A stretch of DNA of 42,487 bases from Prevotella sp. UBA2809 (lineage in GTDB: Bacteria; Bacteroidota; Bacteroidia; Bacteroidales; Bacteroidaceae), in the NCBI GenBank assembly GCA_002351725.1, contig DEHD01000039.1, positions 103,180 through 145,666 on the forward strand, in the 5' to 3' direction. A program made the translations under genes and the position numbers. Below the pieces are notes generated by a model. The model did no database searches, was not told the origin of the DNA, and worked only from the letters and a program-made list of their open reading frames with translations. Of the stretch, positions 24,520 through 33,101 are shown in pieces. How positions within the stretch are numbered: position 1 is the stretch's first letter; the number at the start of each line of letters is the position of its first letter.

Positions 24520-25779
24520 TCATTCTTGGGAATCATTTTTCTCTTTGACCAGAGCTAGTGGTTTTACTTTTTGTTGCTTTTCCCATTTTGTGGCAGCTAT
24601 AACATCTGCCACTTGTTGAGCAGAAATAGTGTCGCATTGATAAGGCAAGCTCATCTCGTTGCCCACTTCATCATCACAACAATATTTATTAGGGATTGGT
24701 GAGATACTGACATAGTCTGACTCTTTGGCCATCTTGAGTAACCGACTGGTTTCATCACAAACGACACCTACCCCAGCACGCCAGAAGTTTTCGAGCATAT
24801 TGACAACGTCATTAGAGAAGCCATAGACACAAAAGCTTAAATCCAAATACCAATGTCCATCAGGAACAGGAAGATCCTCATCATCCCAACCTTCTCCTTT
24901 TTTCCTGGGGACGAGATGCACTCTTGCATAGATAACATCCATGTTGTGATAGTGGGTATTCTCCTTGTCCCATTTGAGAAAGTCTTGCTCGCTATCAAGA
25001 TTAAGCCCTTCCGTCTCTCTTCCTTTGCTACTATGATTTCTAAAGACCTCCTCGTCACTTTGCTTATCAAAAGAATACTTGGATGTTGGCGTAATTTCGT
25101 CTTTGACACGGTATGCTTCATAAGCCATACGCCAGAATCGCATATAGGTCCGTAAGGTCATCTCCTTGCAAGACCATAGGGGAAGAGACTTAAAACCAGA
25201 TACCACTTCTATCACATGTTCAGGATTGGCAAAGGTGCGATATGTAGGGCAAATCCGGTTCAAATCAGCCCTTTTAATTCGTCCGTTACGTTTCGAATAG
25301 GGCAAATGCTCCTCAACATACGCATTGTATTCGTCAGGATGTTCACATATCTGGTCCACTAAAGCTGTCACATAAGTCTCAATCTTCTTTAATGGCTTTG
25401 AGACATTTCCATAGACGGAATCTGGCTCCCGTTCCGCTCCTACATGATGAGCACTTCGTAAATCAATGAATCTCCAATGGCGATTAGTAAGTACCAAGTA
25501 ATGGAAATCTTTATAATGGGCAGAGAAAATCTGATACCAGTAGTTACCATTTTTGTCTGCATCATCGTCACGAAACCGTTTCTGAGGTGCCTTTAGTTCT
25601 ATCCATAGCCTGCGACATTCATCGTCACCCATAACTTCCAAGCGCTGCATAGTTTTCTCAATTCTGAGCATCACTTCAAGTGAAGCATCGTCAATCACGA
25701 CACCATTTAAATCACATACGTCGTCAAGACAGATAAGATCTTGAAGGTCTTTGTATTTCAATACCGGCAAATTCTTCAT
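24520..25779 (-). CDS. Hypothetical protein, second gene of unknown pair
   Basis: This 419-residue soluble protein is not recognised. It is rich in aromatic and charged residues. Notable segments are HWRFIDLRSAHHVGAERE near residues 100-120, a basic stretch YSKRNGRIKRADLNRICP near 165-185, and an acidic GEGWDDEDLPVPDGHWYLDLSF near 295-320. No ATPase, nuclease or membrane signature is visible. The start overlaps the stop of the 166-residue gene by four bases (ATGA), so the two are translationally coupled and followed by a strong terminator. As self-contained cargo of a mobile island, an undescribed defence or toxin-antitoxin function is possible, but nothing in the sequence proves it. Confidence 0.68.
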   Translation of the reverse strand: MKNLPVLKYKDLQDLICLDDVCDLNGVVIDDASLEVMLRIEKTMQRLEVMGDDECRRLWIELKAPQKRFRDDDADKNGNYWYQIFSAHYKDFHYLVLTNRHWRFIDLRSAHHVGAEREPDSVYGNVSKPLKKIETYVTALVDQICEHPDEYNAYVEEHLPYSKRNGRIKRADLNRICPTYRTFANPEHVIEVVSGFKSLPLWSCKEMTLRTYMRFWRMAYEAYRVKDEITPTSKYSFDKQSDEEVFRNHSSKGRETEGLNLDSEQDFLKWDKENTHYHNMDVIYARVHLVPRKKGEGWDDEDLPVPDGHWYLDLSFCVYGFSNDVVNMLENFWRAGVGVVCDETSRLLKMAKESDYVSISPIPNKYCCDDEVGNEMSLPYQCDTISAQQVADVIAATKWEKQQKVKPLALVKEKNDSQE

Positions 25780-26276
25780 ACATCAGATAATATTCTATAC
25801 TCATTAGAGAAATCCAACTCCATCATGCAATTGATAAGAGAAATACAAAACTGTACAAGAAGTCCATAATCGCCCCATCTTTCACCCGTTTTGGGGTCTG
25901 GGTCCGGTTCATAGGGAAGAAGTTCCTCTTTATGGTTTTTCAAGTACATCAACCCTTCAAATACTCCATGTAGGTAGTCTACCGATGCATTTTCAAATCC
26001 ATGTTCTTTGGGTCTCCATAGATAATCGTATAACGTCAATTCTCCTATTGGAACATGATCCGCCATCTCTGTCATGTTGTGAGTGATATTTCCATGCCAC
26101 ATATCATCGGTCTCATAATCGAATTCTTTGATGTGGCTAATATCCGCATCTGGGAAATACTTCGTTACCTCTGCCAACGATTCTAACTCACGGGTACGCC
26201 CCTTTTCTCTAACATACACACCTGTTCCATGTTTAAGGATTGGTGTTTTTGATTTAATGTGCAAATCTAAACTCAT
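25776..26276 (-). CDS. Hypothetical protein, first gene of unknown pair
   Basis: A 166-residue acidic protein. The opening MSLDLHIKSKTPILKHGTGVYVRE with later NITHNMTEMADH and LYDYLWRP resembles a widespread uncharacterized family of small proteins in bacterial genomes and phages. That resemblance is from memory and unchecked. There is no known catalytic motif and no signal peptide. It is the promoter-proximal gene of the two-gene operon and is divergent from the plus-strand gene at 26435. Confidence 0.68.
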   Translation of the reverse strand: MSLDLHIKSKTPILKHGTGVYVREKGRTRELESLAEVTKYFPDADISHIKEFDYETDDMWHGNITHNMTEMADHVPIGELTLYDYLWRPKEHGFENASVDYLHGVFEGLMYLKNHKEELLPYEPDPDPKTGERWGDYGLLVQFCISLINCMMELDFSNEYRILSDV

Positions 26277-26434
26277 AGCAATATTATTTTATGAATGATC
26301 AATAATTCTTCATCCAAGTAGTATGCAAAAAATGGAAATGTTAATTCTTAAACTCATAAATTATTTCTTCCAGCTATTAACATTTGGTGATTTTACATAC
26401 ATAACTATGAAGTTAAACAAAACAAAGAAGAAAA

Positions 26435-26947
26435 ATGAAAAAGAAACAAAGAAGTCCTATTCATGCTTACAAGCGCTTATTGGCTAATGACCACGACTGG
26501 GATTATGCTTACCTCATTGCATTGGAGAAAAAGAAACTCCAGCGAATGCGAGAATGTATCAAGGAAGAGCATCATCTAGCGAACAATGAATTTGTGGTAC
26601 GGGACATTGGTATCTGTATACGTCTCATTGACATCTTCATGGAAAATGATGCGGTATATAGCACATGGCTAGACCGTTCTTATTCGGGTACCCGATTGAG
26701 ATTCCGCAAACTGGAAGATGGCAATTACGAGTTAGTGGATGATGATAGAAAGCCATTGGCTGACCTCCCCGTTTATGTAAACGTCAGAAATGAAAGGCGC
26801 TACTTTCGTAGCACTCCAATAAAAGATGCATTATCAGAAAACAGACGAGATTGGCCTATTCACCTTAAAATCAGCCTTCGAAAACAAAAGGCACTGCATT
26901 TATACCATCTTATTAGAGAGTACAAACTTTTTGACTGGTGGGACTAG
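26435..26947 (+). CDS. Hypothetical basic protein
   Basis: This 170-residue basic protein begins MKKKQRSPIHAYKRLLANDHDWDYAYLIALEKKK and is helical for the first 100 residues. Its C-terminal half contains YFRSTPIKDALSENRRDWP and ends HLIREYKLFDWWD. I do not recognise it. It precedes a helix-turn-helix gene by 32 bases on the same strand. Upstream is a 158-base divergent AT-rich region shared with the unknown pair, in which no full consensus promoter stands out. Confidence 0.62.
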   Translation: MKKKQRSPIHAYKRLLANDHDWDYAYLIALEKKKLQRMRECIKEEHHLANNEFVVRDIGICIRLIDIFMENDAVYSTWLDRSYSGTRLRFRKLEDGNYELVDDDRKPLADLPVYVNVRNERRYFRSTPIKDALSENRRDWPIHLKISLRKQKALHLYHLIREYKLFDWWD

Positions 26948-26979
26948 ACTAAAATATAGATAACAAAAGAAACTTGCTT

Positions 26980-27366
26980 ATGAAACCTGACTTTACAAAT
27001 TTTAAAGGATTGTCGAAAGACCCCATCCTTGAGACAAATTTTGAAAATGAGCTTCTGATGAGCCAATTGATAAGTGAAATTCGCAAGAATCCTGATCACA
27101 TATCTTTGACCATGACAGGAACAGGGCTAATGGAATTAATCAAGGCAGTCCAGCAAGTCATTTATGAAGAGATTAATGAAGAAAAAGCGAACCAGCAAGA
27201 TTCTGACATCGAATTGATAACCAAGCAAGATGTAATTGATAAACTTCATGTTAGTTCAACTACTCTTTGGATATGGGAGAAGAGAAAATATCTGGTACCT
27301 GTAAAGATTGGCCGAAGGATATTCTATAAAAGACGGGATGTAAACAACTTAATGGGCGGGAAATAA
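26980..27366 (+). CDS. Helix-turn-helix DNA-binding protein
   Basis: A 128-residue protein whose C-terminal half is an HTH_17/MerR-like domain: ITKQDVIDKLHVSSTTLWIWEKRKYLVPVKIGRRIFYKRRDVNNLM. The N-terminal half is helical, with LMELIKAVQQVIYEEI. I use the ATG at 26980; a TTG two codons upstream only extends the frame. It is probably a regulator of this island. It is related in type, not in detail, to the small HTH proteins at 860 and 21204. Confidence 0.75.
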   Translation: MKPDFTNFKGLSKDPILETNFENELLMSQLISEIRKNPDHISLTMTGTGLMELIKAVQQVIYEEINEEKANQQDSDIELITKQDVIDKLHVSSTTLWIWEKRKYLVPVKIGRRIFYKRRDVNNLMGGK

Positions 27367-27497
27367 GACAAAGGCTATCAACATTTGCCAACATAATGCT
27401 GTGTCCCATTTTTTTTAAAGATAAACTGTTATCCATAACACGAAATGCCCCTATTCATCAAAAAATCATAAAATAATTGCAGAAATTGGAGTTTTCT

Positions 27498-27529
27498 TTT
27501 GGAATTTTGAAAGAAAACTCTTATTTTTG
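27498..27529 (+). promoter_or_regulatory. Consensus promoter for AbiL-like pair
   Basis: TTTG (27498-27501), 20 bases, then TATTTTTG (27522-27529) is a perfect Bacteroidetes promoter. Transcription would start near 27536, about 25 bases before the ATG at 27561. This also supports the shorter start over the frame that opens at 27477. Confidence 0.75.
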
Positions 27530-27560
27530 CAGAAATTTCACAAATAAGCGAGTTATCTTT

Positions 27561-28778
27561 ATGATTATCCAATTTTCTGTTGAGAATTTCCGCTCTATTA
27601 TGGAGCCAGCCACCCTGTCGTTGGTAGCATCACCACTTAAAGATGCTCGCGTTGCGGCAGAGGATGTGATGTTCGACATTGACGGAATGGATGTCAGCCT
27701 CTTAAAGAGTGCTGTCATTTTAGGTGCCAACGCTTCAGGCAAGAGTAATGTTATAAAGGCTCTCGATTTCTTCAAGAGCTATATTATTGATTCCTTTAAG
27801 AATCTGCAAGCTGGGGAGGAGATTGGCGTTGAAGCGTTTAAACTGAATACAGATAGCGCCAAGGCACCCAGTTCTTTTGAGATGATATTCATTCTGGATG
27901 GGTACCAATATCGCTATGGCATGGATGTCAGCCGTGAGTCTGTGCATGGCGAATGGCTGTATAGGAAAGCCTGTCGTAAGAGAGCTAAGGAGGTGGAACT
28001 GTTTTACCGTGAAGGAGAGGAAATGAAAGTCCATACATCTTTCTCAATCGCTACTGACTTAGTGAACAGGAAGATGATTCGCAACAATGCCCTCCTACTT
28101 TCTGCCGCAGCTCAGTTTAACGACCCTACTGCGGTTCAGATTATCAATTGGCTTGGGGAAACAACCATCCTTACATGCTCTGACGAAGAAAGGATGTGGA
28201 ATATGGCCGTAAACCATCTTGACGATGTAGAGATGCGGTCAAGAATCGTAGAATTTTCCAAGTTTGCCGACCTTGGCATTGAGGATATAGAGAAAAGTGA
28301 CAATCATATCCTTAGCCGACATCTGCAGTATGACACAAATGGAGCGTCAAAAGGTGAAACCAGCTTCCCATTCCTGAGCATGGAATCTGAGGGAACCATC
28401 AAATATTTCTCCATGGCTTACCCTATCATCAAGGCTCTTGACAACGGATCGAGACTTGTCATTGATGAGTTCGACTCCAAACTGCATCCGGTTCTGACAA
28501 ATCGGATTATCTCTCTGTTTAATTCTCGCGAAACCAATCCACGAAACGCTCAGTTGATACTAACGGCACACGACACCAACATCCTCAGTTCTGGTTTATT
28601 CCGTCGTGATCAAATCTGGTTCACCCAGAAAAATCGATTTGGAGCCACCTCACTCTATTCCTTGTCAGACTATAAAGTCAGAAGTGATGCTCCTTTCGAA
28701 AAGGATTATCTCAGTGGAAAATATGGAGCCACACCCATTATCGGTAATCTGGAATCAGTATTAAGGAGGGCAGAGTGA
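27561..28778 (+). CDS. AAA/ABC-like ATPase, AbiLi/RloA type
   Basis: This 405-residue protein opens with MIIQFSVENFRSIMEPATLSL, the hallmark of AAA_15/RecF-like ATPases. Walker A GANASGKSN is at 55-63, a signature-like SMESEGTIKYF precedes Walker B SRLVIDEFDSKLHP, and ILTAHDTN is a switch histidine. There is no nuclease domain of its own. The next gene encodes an RloB protein; this pairing matches the lactococcal abortive-infection pair AbiLi/AbiLii and RloA-RloB sets near restriction loci. The start was chosen at 27561 because the promoter lies at 27498-27529 and the family begins at this motif. It probably senses phage and controls the RloB effector by ATP hydrolysis. Confidence 0.88.
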   Translation: MIIQFSVENFRSIMEPATLSLVASPLKDARVAAEDVMFDIDGMDVSLLKSAVILGANASGKSNVIKALDFFKSYIIDSFKNLQAGEEIGVEAFKLNTDSAKAPSSFEMIFILDGYQYRYGMDVSRESVHGEWLYRKACRKRAKEVELFYREGEEMKVHTSFSIATDLVNRKMIRNNALLLSAAAQFNDPTAVQIINWLGETTILTCSDEERMWNMAVNHLDDVEMRSRIVEFSKFADLGIEDIEKSDNHILSRHLQYDTNGASKGETSFPFLSMESEGTIKYFSMAYPIIKALDNGSRLVIDEFDSKLHPVLTNRIISLFNSRETNPRNAQLILTAHDTNILSSGLFRRDQIWFTQKNRFGATSLYSLSDYKVRSDAPFEKDYLSGKYGATPIIGNLESVLRRAE

Positions 28779-29404
28779 TGGCACGCAGACAAAACCCCAA
28801 GATTGAGCGTACACTCAAAAGGACAAGCAGCCTAAGGCTGGTTAAACAAACCTTCCTTATCGTCTGTGAAGGAGAGGTAACTGAACCAGAATACTTCAAT
28901 TCCTTCCGACTGACATCTGCAAACGTGAAAGCTATTGGAAAGGGTATGAATACCATTTCGCTGGTTAAAGAGGCAATAGCCATTAGGGATATCGAGAAGA
29001 GAAGAAGTCGAAACTACGATCAATGTTGGGTCGTATTTGACAAGGATGATTTTTCTGACGGCGACTTCAATGCCGCTATACAGATGGCACAGACTAATGG
29101 TTTTCATGTGGCATATAGCAACCAAGCATTTGAATATTGGTTCCTGTTACATTTCAACCTATATCAAGGATCCATACACAGAAGTCGCTACGGTGAGATG
29201 CTTTCCCATCTGCTTGGCTTCAGATACGGTAAGACAAAAGGGGACTCCATGAAAGTCTTCAATGTCATTTACCCGAAAACTCGTATTGCAATAGACAATG
29301 CCCAAAAGATACTGGAATCATTCGATGGCAGTAATCCAGCAAAAGAAGAGTCGTCAACCACCGTACATCAATTGGTTGAACAACTCCTACAGTTCATAGA
29401 GTAA
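28778..29404 (+). CDS. RloB-family protein (AbiLii-like effector)
   Basis: A 208-residue RloB-domain protein: basic N-terminus, then FLIVCEGEVTEPEYFNSF (Toprim-like acidic motif) and WVVFDKDDF (DxD) about 60 residues later, a possible metal-dependent nuclease site. NQAFEYWFLLHF is another family hallmark. The ATG at 28778 overlaps the ATPase stop (TGATG), and a real Shine-Dalgarno AAGGAGG lies at 28763-28769. Ribosome sites that strong are rare in this phylum, so tight stoichiometry with the ATPase is suggested. It converges with the gene at 29423. Confidence 0.86.
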   Translation: MARRQNPKIERTLKRTSSLRLVKQTFLIVCEGEVTEPEYFNSFRLTSANVKAIGKGMNTISLVKEAIAIRDIEKRRSRNYDQCWVVFDKDDFSDGDFNAAIQMAQTNGFHVAYSNQAFEYWFLLHFNLYQGSIHRSRYGEMLSHLLGFRYGKTKGDSMKVFNVIYPKTRIAIDNAQKILESFDGSNPAKEESSTTVHQLVEQLLQFIE

Positions 29405-29422
29405 AGATGAACCTACAGTTTT

Positions 29423-30325
29423 CTACATAGCCATCATTCCTGGTATCAACCATCGATTAAGTTTCACCCAGAATCGTACAATACTTATTCGGGATTGTTC
29501 TGGGACGCTTGGTTCATGAACAACAAATCCGCGTTCTTCAATATATTGGCTGCGAAGTTCTTTAACGGCATCACTGGTTTTTAGTGTATCAATGCATTGT
29601 ATGTAGTAATCGAATAGTATGGGATAAAGATTCGAGAAATCATCATAAATATGTCTTGCCAAAATCTCATGCTTGTCATCAAGCCGCAATGACTCTCCAT
29701 TTAACAAGCACTCCCTAAAGCGTTTTACATTGCTCCTCATATGGTGAAGGGTTACACGATATGAGATGTAAGACATACCAAGTGCTTCGGCCATCTGCTT
29801 ATCCGGAACTGCTTGCTGTTCATTGAGAATGGTGAGGAGTGATCGGAGAAATATAAAACGTCCTCTCGGATAAAACACCTGCAACGCATAGGCTATCAGT
29901 TGGGAGACAATATGAATCTTGATCTCTCCATCTGCCGACGAACTTTCTGTCAGCAAAGAGATCTTCTCACAATCTTTATCAACAAGGGGAATATGGGACT
30001 CAGCCTCAGACCTATTGTTAAGGTAGTTACGGAACGTGTTCAACAACCAACTTTCAAATGCCTCTTTTTTCTTGATGCGTTGAAGTGCCTGATATGGCGT
30101 GTGGCCACTCTCACGAATGTAGATAAAGAAGTCATCTAACAAGTCATCAAAATCGTCATACAGATTATGGCTATAGTCTTGATATCTTTCGAATAGCAGG
30201 TGCTTCAGGCGTTCGTGGAGCAAATAATACATAGCCTCGTCGTCACCTTTCAATATAATATCTACAAATTGGGGTATAGGAATGTCGGCATAGTTGACAA
30301 TTTCCATTGAAACAGTTTTCTTCAT
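29423..30325 (-). CDS. Sigma-70-like/hypothetical regulatory protein
   Basis: A protein of about 300 residues. Residues 55-105 (DDFDDLLDDFFIYIRESGHTPYQALQRI, AFESWLLNTFRNYLNNR) resemble region 2 of ECF-type sigma factors. Residues 170-215 (LLTILNEQQAVPDKQMAEALGMSYISYRVTLHHMRSNVKRFREC) look like region 4 with its helix-turn-helix. The extra C-terminal 90 residues are not typical, and sequence agreement is weak. I use the ATG at 30325; frames open further only through a TTG. It lies between the integrase/XRE genes and the AbiL-like pair, where such sigma-like proteins are seen in Bacteroidales elements, and may drive element genes. Confidence 0.6.
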   Translation of the reverse strand: MKKTVSMEIVNYADIPIPQFVDIILKGDDEAMYYLLHERLKHLLFERYQDYSHNLYDDFDDLLDDFFIYIRESGHTPYQALQRIKKKEAFESWLLNTFRNYLNNRSEAESHIPLVDKDCEKISLLTESSSADGEIKIHIVSQLIAYALQVFYPRGRFIFLRSLLTILNEQQAVPDKQMAEALGMSYISYRVTLHHMRSNVKRFRECLLNGESLRLDDKHEILARHIYDDFSNLYPILFDYYIQCIDTLKTSDAVKELRSQYIEERGFVVHEPSVPEQSRISIVRFWVKLNRWLIPGMMAM

Positions 30326-30405
30326 GCAGTTGACTAAAATTCGCAAGTCATCGATTTTATTTCAATATTTCGTTATAATTTTACGTTTTTGGCTATTAAA
30401 ATCAT

Positions 30406-30702
30406 CTAAATGCAGAATAATTCCAGTCCGAGACGTTCTTCTATTAATGAAATCGTCTTCAACGTGAAGTTCATCTTTCCGGAAAGAATACTGCTCACAT
30501 ACCGAGGAGTGACTTCTAATTTCTCTGCGACGTCATTACGTGAGAGATGATGATTCTGCATATAGTCCATGATAGTGCAAGCTATACGCTGGGACTGTTT
30601 TAGCCATGATGCGTTTTCTTGTCTCCATTTGGCATCGTCAACGAACGTGGAACGATCCCCTGATTGATGTTCCTCCAAAAACTTTATTGCCTTTGACTTC
30701 AT
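30406..30702 (-). CDS. XRE-family helix-turn-helix regulator
   Basis: A 98-residue protein with a C-terminal XRE helix-turn-helix: DYMQNHHLSRNDVAEKLEVTPRYVSSILSGKMNFTLKTISLIEERLG. The N-terminal half is a short helical extension. It resembles HigA-type antitoxins, but no toxin gene adjoins it: the integrase is upstream and the sigma-like gene downstream. It is more likely a control protein for integrase or excision. Confidence 0.8.
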   Translation of the reverse strand: MKSKAIKFLEEHQSGDRSTFVDDAKWRQENASWLKQSQRIACTIMDYMQNHHLSRNDVAEKLEVTPRYVSSILSGKMNFTLKTISLIEERLGLELFCI

Positions 30703-30762
30703 ATTTGTTCTATTCTAATTGTTCTTTTATATGGTTGACAGTTGAAAACACCTTAGAGATTT

Positions 30763-32238
30763 CTACTTGTCAACACGTTTTCTCGCTTCCATTGCTGCCT
30801 TAATCTTGTCGCCTACTCTTTGGGCCTGCTCCGATATACCTATGCGGATGTAGCCCTCAAAGTTCTTCTGCGACTCATGGCCTGTTATGCTACGCAGTTC
30901 CAGGTCTGACAGCACACCTAATTTATATAGGTTGGTGGTTCCGCTCCTTCGTGCCGTATGTGAACAGATCAGCTCATATTTGGCTCGCACGACTTCACCA
31001 TGCTTATTCCGTTCCCAAAGAGGGGATCCATTTCGAATCTTGGCCCACTTATCCAGTTTGTGAAACCATTTGCGTTCGTTTTCGGAAAACTTGATACCAT
31101 CCTTTTTCTTCTTCAAAAGCTTTTCGTAAGTTTGTTCAGATCGCTTTTCCACGCCTGTCAACACCGTTACGTACTTCTCACAAAAAGAAGGTACCGTTTT
31201 TGACAACTCATAACCAACAACCTTAATCTTCAAATTCATTTTCTGAGCAGTAATATCCGGAAAATTATAGTTATACTTCTCACAAAGTTCATAGACACGA
31301 TCATCGAAAATAGGCACTTCGACCTTTTTCCCGGTTTTCTTCTGGGTCAATGTGATCAGCCCACTTTTATTATAGGTGATGAAGTTCTCTTCGCGTAACT
31401 TACAATAGTCACTATAACGCTGGCAACTGAAGTAACCAAGAAGAAAGATGTCACGTACTATCTCATTCTCGCCAGTCAGTTCCATGTCGTACATGGCATC
31501 AATCTCCTCGTCAGTCAGGTATATCTCTGCTCGCTTGTCTATCTCTTTTATCGTCCTGTCTTTCCAAACTCGTAGGGAAACAGCATTCTTGTTGTACCCT
31601 TCCATAGCTGCGAGGTTACAGAGTTTGCGAAAACAAGAAACCTTTTTGTTGATGGTATTCGGCATATAGCCTTGTTTCTGAAGATAAAGCGTGAATCTGT
31701 CAGCAAAAGGCTTGTCAATATCTTCAAAAGAGATATCCTTTTTACAATATTCCTTTAGGTTCTCACCGAAAGCTTTCCACACGACAACTGTACCAGAGGA
31801 GTAGTCTGAGTTATCGCCATGACGGATGGAACCATCAGAAATACCTGCAATGAAATAATCAAAGAAACCCAATACTGTTTCCCTCGATTTGGCAGTAACA
31901 ACCTTGGCTGTTTGCTGGATTTCCTCTACTGTCCCATGGACAACCCGTGATAGGGCTTGTTCCAACACAGGCTTATCCTCCTTAGATTGCACTTTGTTTT
32001 CAGCATAAAGTACATCAATGGTTTTCATAACCTCTACTTGAAGATCATGAACGCGTACACCTTCGTCAGTTCTCTCGTATCGTTGCATAGCCGATAGACT
32101 CTTCTGGGCCTTCGTCCATTCCTTTACGTCAACCATGATACCAGTACTCACACAAAACAGGATTCCCTTGCGTCGAGTTCTGACATACAGGGGAGCTTTG
32201 CCATCATTTTTATTAGTTCTCAAAAAGAATTGCGACAT
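30763..32238 (-). CDS. Tyrosine-type site-specific integrase
   Basis: A 491-residue tyrosine recombinase of the Bacteroidales mobile-element type. It has an N-terminal arm-binding region (FFLRTNKNDGKAPLYVRTRRKG), a SAM-like core-binding domain (about 165-240), and the catalytic domain with YFSCQRYSDYCKLR, HTARRSGTTNLYKLG, then GHESQKNFEGYIRI, that is R, HxxR, H and the nucleophile Y. It starts at the ATG at 32238; eight further codons need a TTG. A -7 element TATCTTTG lies at 32264-32257. It sits at the edge of the island with plus-strand chromosomal genes beyond, so the attachment site should lie in 32240-32530. Confidence 0.92.
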   Translation of the reverse strand: MSQFFLRTNKNDGKAPLYVRTRRKGILFCVSTGIMVDVKEWTKAQKSLSAMQRYERTDEGVRVHDLQVEVMKTIDVLYAENKVQSKEDKPVLEQALSRVVHGTVEEIQQTAKVVTAKSRETVLGFFDYFIAGISDGSIRHGDNSDYSSGTVVVWKAFGENLKEYCKKDISFEDIDKPFADRFTLYLQKQGYMPNTINKKVSCFRKLCNLAAMEGYNKNAVSLRVWKDRTIKEIDKRAEIYLTDEEIDAMYDMELTGENEIVRDIFLLGYFSCQRYSDYCKLREENFITYNKSGLITLTQKKTGKKVEVPIFDDRVYELCEKYNYNFPDITAQKMNLKIKVVGYELSKTVPSFCEKYVTVLTGVEKRSEQTYEKLLKKKKDGIKFSENERKWFHKLDKWAKIRNGSPLWERNKHGEVVRAKYELICSHTARRSGTTNLYKLGVLSDLELRSITGHESQKNFEGYIRIGISEQAQRVGDKIKAAMEARKRVDK

Positions 32239-32530
32239 AATATTGTGATTTTGATGGTGCAAAGATACATATTTTCCATGAAAGTTGTAGCCAATTTGTA
32301 GCCATTTTTTGAAAGTTAGCGAAATTTTAACTTTTGAGAACTTTTTGTCTCAATTCAGTAACTATCTGTATTTTAGTTTCTTACAATTTCCAAAGGTTTC
32401 TAACGATTTCATCTTCTTGAATCCAAGCCCATCCTGAAGCGCTTAAGTCCCGAAGTCAAATTCGGGACTTTTTTTGTATTTAACAAAAAAATAACGTTCG
32501 GTTAACCCTTTTTGCCATCGAAAGTAGTTA
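32239..32530. other. Integrase-side boundary region (probable attachment site)
   Basis: This gene-free stretch between the integrase start and the first downstream gene's promoter holds the integrase -7 element, AT-rich sequence, and from about 32420 a more GC-rich stretch ending in a plus-strand terminator. The switch near 32.4 kb may be the element's edge. I looked for a matching direct repeat near the tRNA cluster, 4.9-5.4 kb and 15.8 kb and saw none long enough to claim. Confidence 0.35.
32445..32475 (+). terminator. Rho-independent terminator without visible upstream gene
   Basis: A perfect 10-bp stem (AAGTCCCGAA at 32445-32454, TTCGGGACTT at 32461-32470) has a 6-base loop and a T tract to 32475. 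It is oriented for plus-strand transcription, yet the upstream gene is the minus-strand integrase, so it probably terminated a chromosomal gene now separated by the island. Confidence 0.8.
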
Positions 32531-32566
32531 TCTTTGCACCGTCAATCAATAAATAAGAGATATAAA

Positions 32567-32860
32567 ATGATGAAAGCAACAGATAACCAATCGATTATTA
32601 TTGCATGCGTATTCCTTAGTGTGCCATTCCTCAATATGCTTAGTAACCTCCAGTTTATGGGGTGGGGCTATATGGTAGGCAGCGCATTCTATGTAGCATT
32701 GTTGTTCACTATGGCAGTTGTCTTAATTCAGTATGCCACATCCAACGAGCAGATGCATTTTTCGACCGCATTGCTAAAGTGCGCCAGTAAATATTGGGCT
32801 TTCGCCTTTTCCTTCATGATGCTGATACTGGTGTTTGTCAAATATGTTATTATGAATTAG
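32567..32860 (+). CDS. Small inner-membrane protein
   Basis: A 97-residue protein with three hydrophobic spans: about 10-30 (IIIACVFLSVPFLNML), 35-58 (the GSAFYVALLFTMAVVLIQY region) and 75-95 (WAFAFSFMMLILVFVKYVI). There is no signal peptidase site. Two ATGs (32567, 32570) are adjacent and the first is used. A -7 element TATCTTTG at 32529-32536 precedes it, and a strong terminator follows at 32866-32900, so it is a single-gene unit. Function is unknown. Confidence 0.72.
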   Translation: MMKATDNQSIIIACVFLSVPFLNMLSNLQFMGWGYMVGSAFYVALLFTMAVVLIQYATSNEQMHFSTALLKCASKYWAFAFSFMMLILVFVKYVIMN

Positions 32861-32865
32861 AAGCG

Positions 32866-32900
32866 AGAGGACCGGCATTCGTTGTGAATGTCGGTCCTCT
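32866..32900. terminator. Strong hairpin terminator
   Basis: A 15-bp stem (AGAGGACCGGCATTC / GAATGTCGGTCCTCT) has one G-T pair and a 5-base loop. It lies between the plus-strand membrane-protein gene and the convergent minus-strand gene ending at 32923, so it can serve both. Confidence 0.82.
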
Positions 32901-32922
32901 TGTGGTTGGGGCTAAACCATCC

Positions 32923-33030
32923 TTAGAATGGTCCGTGGCCCATGCACGAGGTAGTTCCGAGGGCAGTCAGGGCTGCCGTGAGAATGCTGATGACCACCTG
33001 AATAACAGCCTTCCAAGTTTCTTTCTTCAT
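32923..33030 (-). CDS. Smalltalk-type small protein
   Basis: A 35-residue protein, too short for usual gene finding: MKKETWKAVIQVVISILT, then AALTALGTTSCMGHGPF. It has a basic start, one hydrophobic helix and a conserved Cys-Met-Gly end, matching the Bacteroidales smalltalk protein family as I remember it. These genes normally sit just downstream of an HU-like DNA-binding protein gene on the same strand. Here the remnant of such a gene lies just upstream (33102-33410), which supports the call. The helix may place it in the membrane. Function is unknown. Confidence 0.82.
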   Translation of the reverse strand: MKKETWKAVIQVVISILTAALTALGTTSCMGHGPF

Positions 33031-33101
33031 AGTGCTTTCATAGTGTTTAGAGGTTAATTACTGTGGATGGAAGCGAAGGGGCTCACGCCCCAAACGCTTG
33101 T

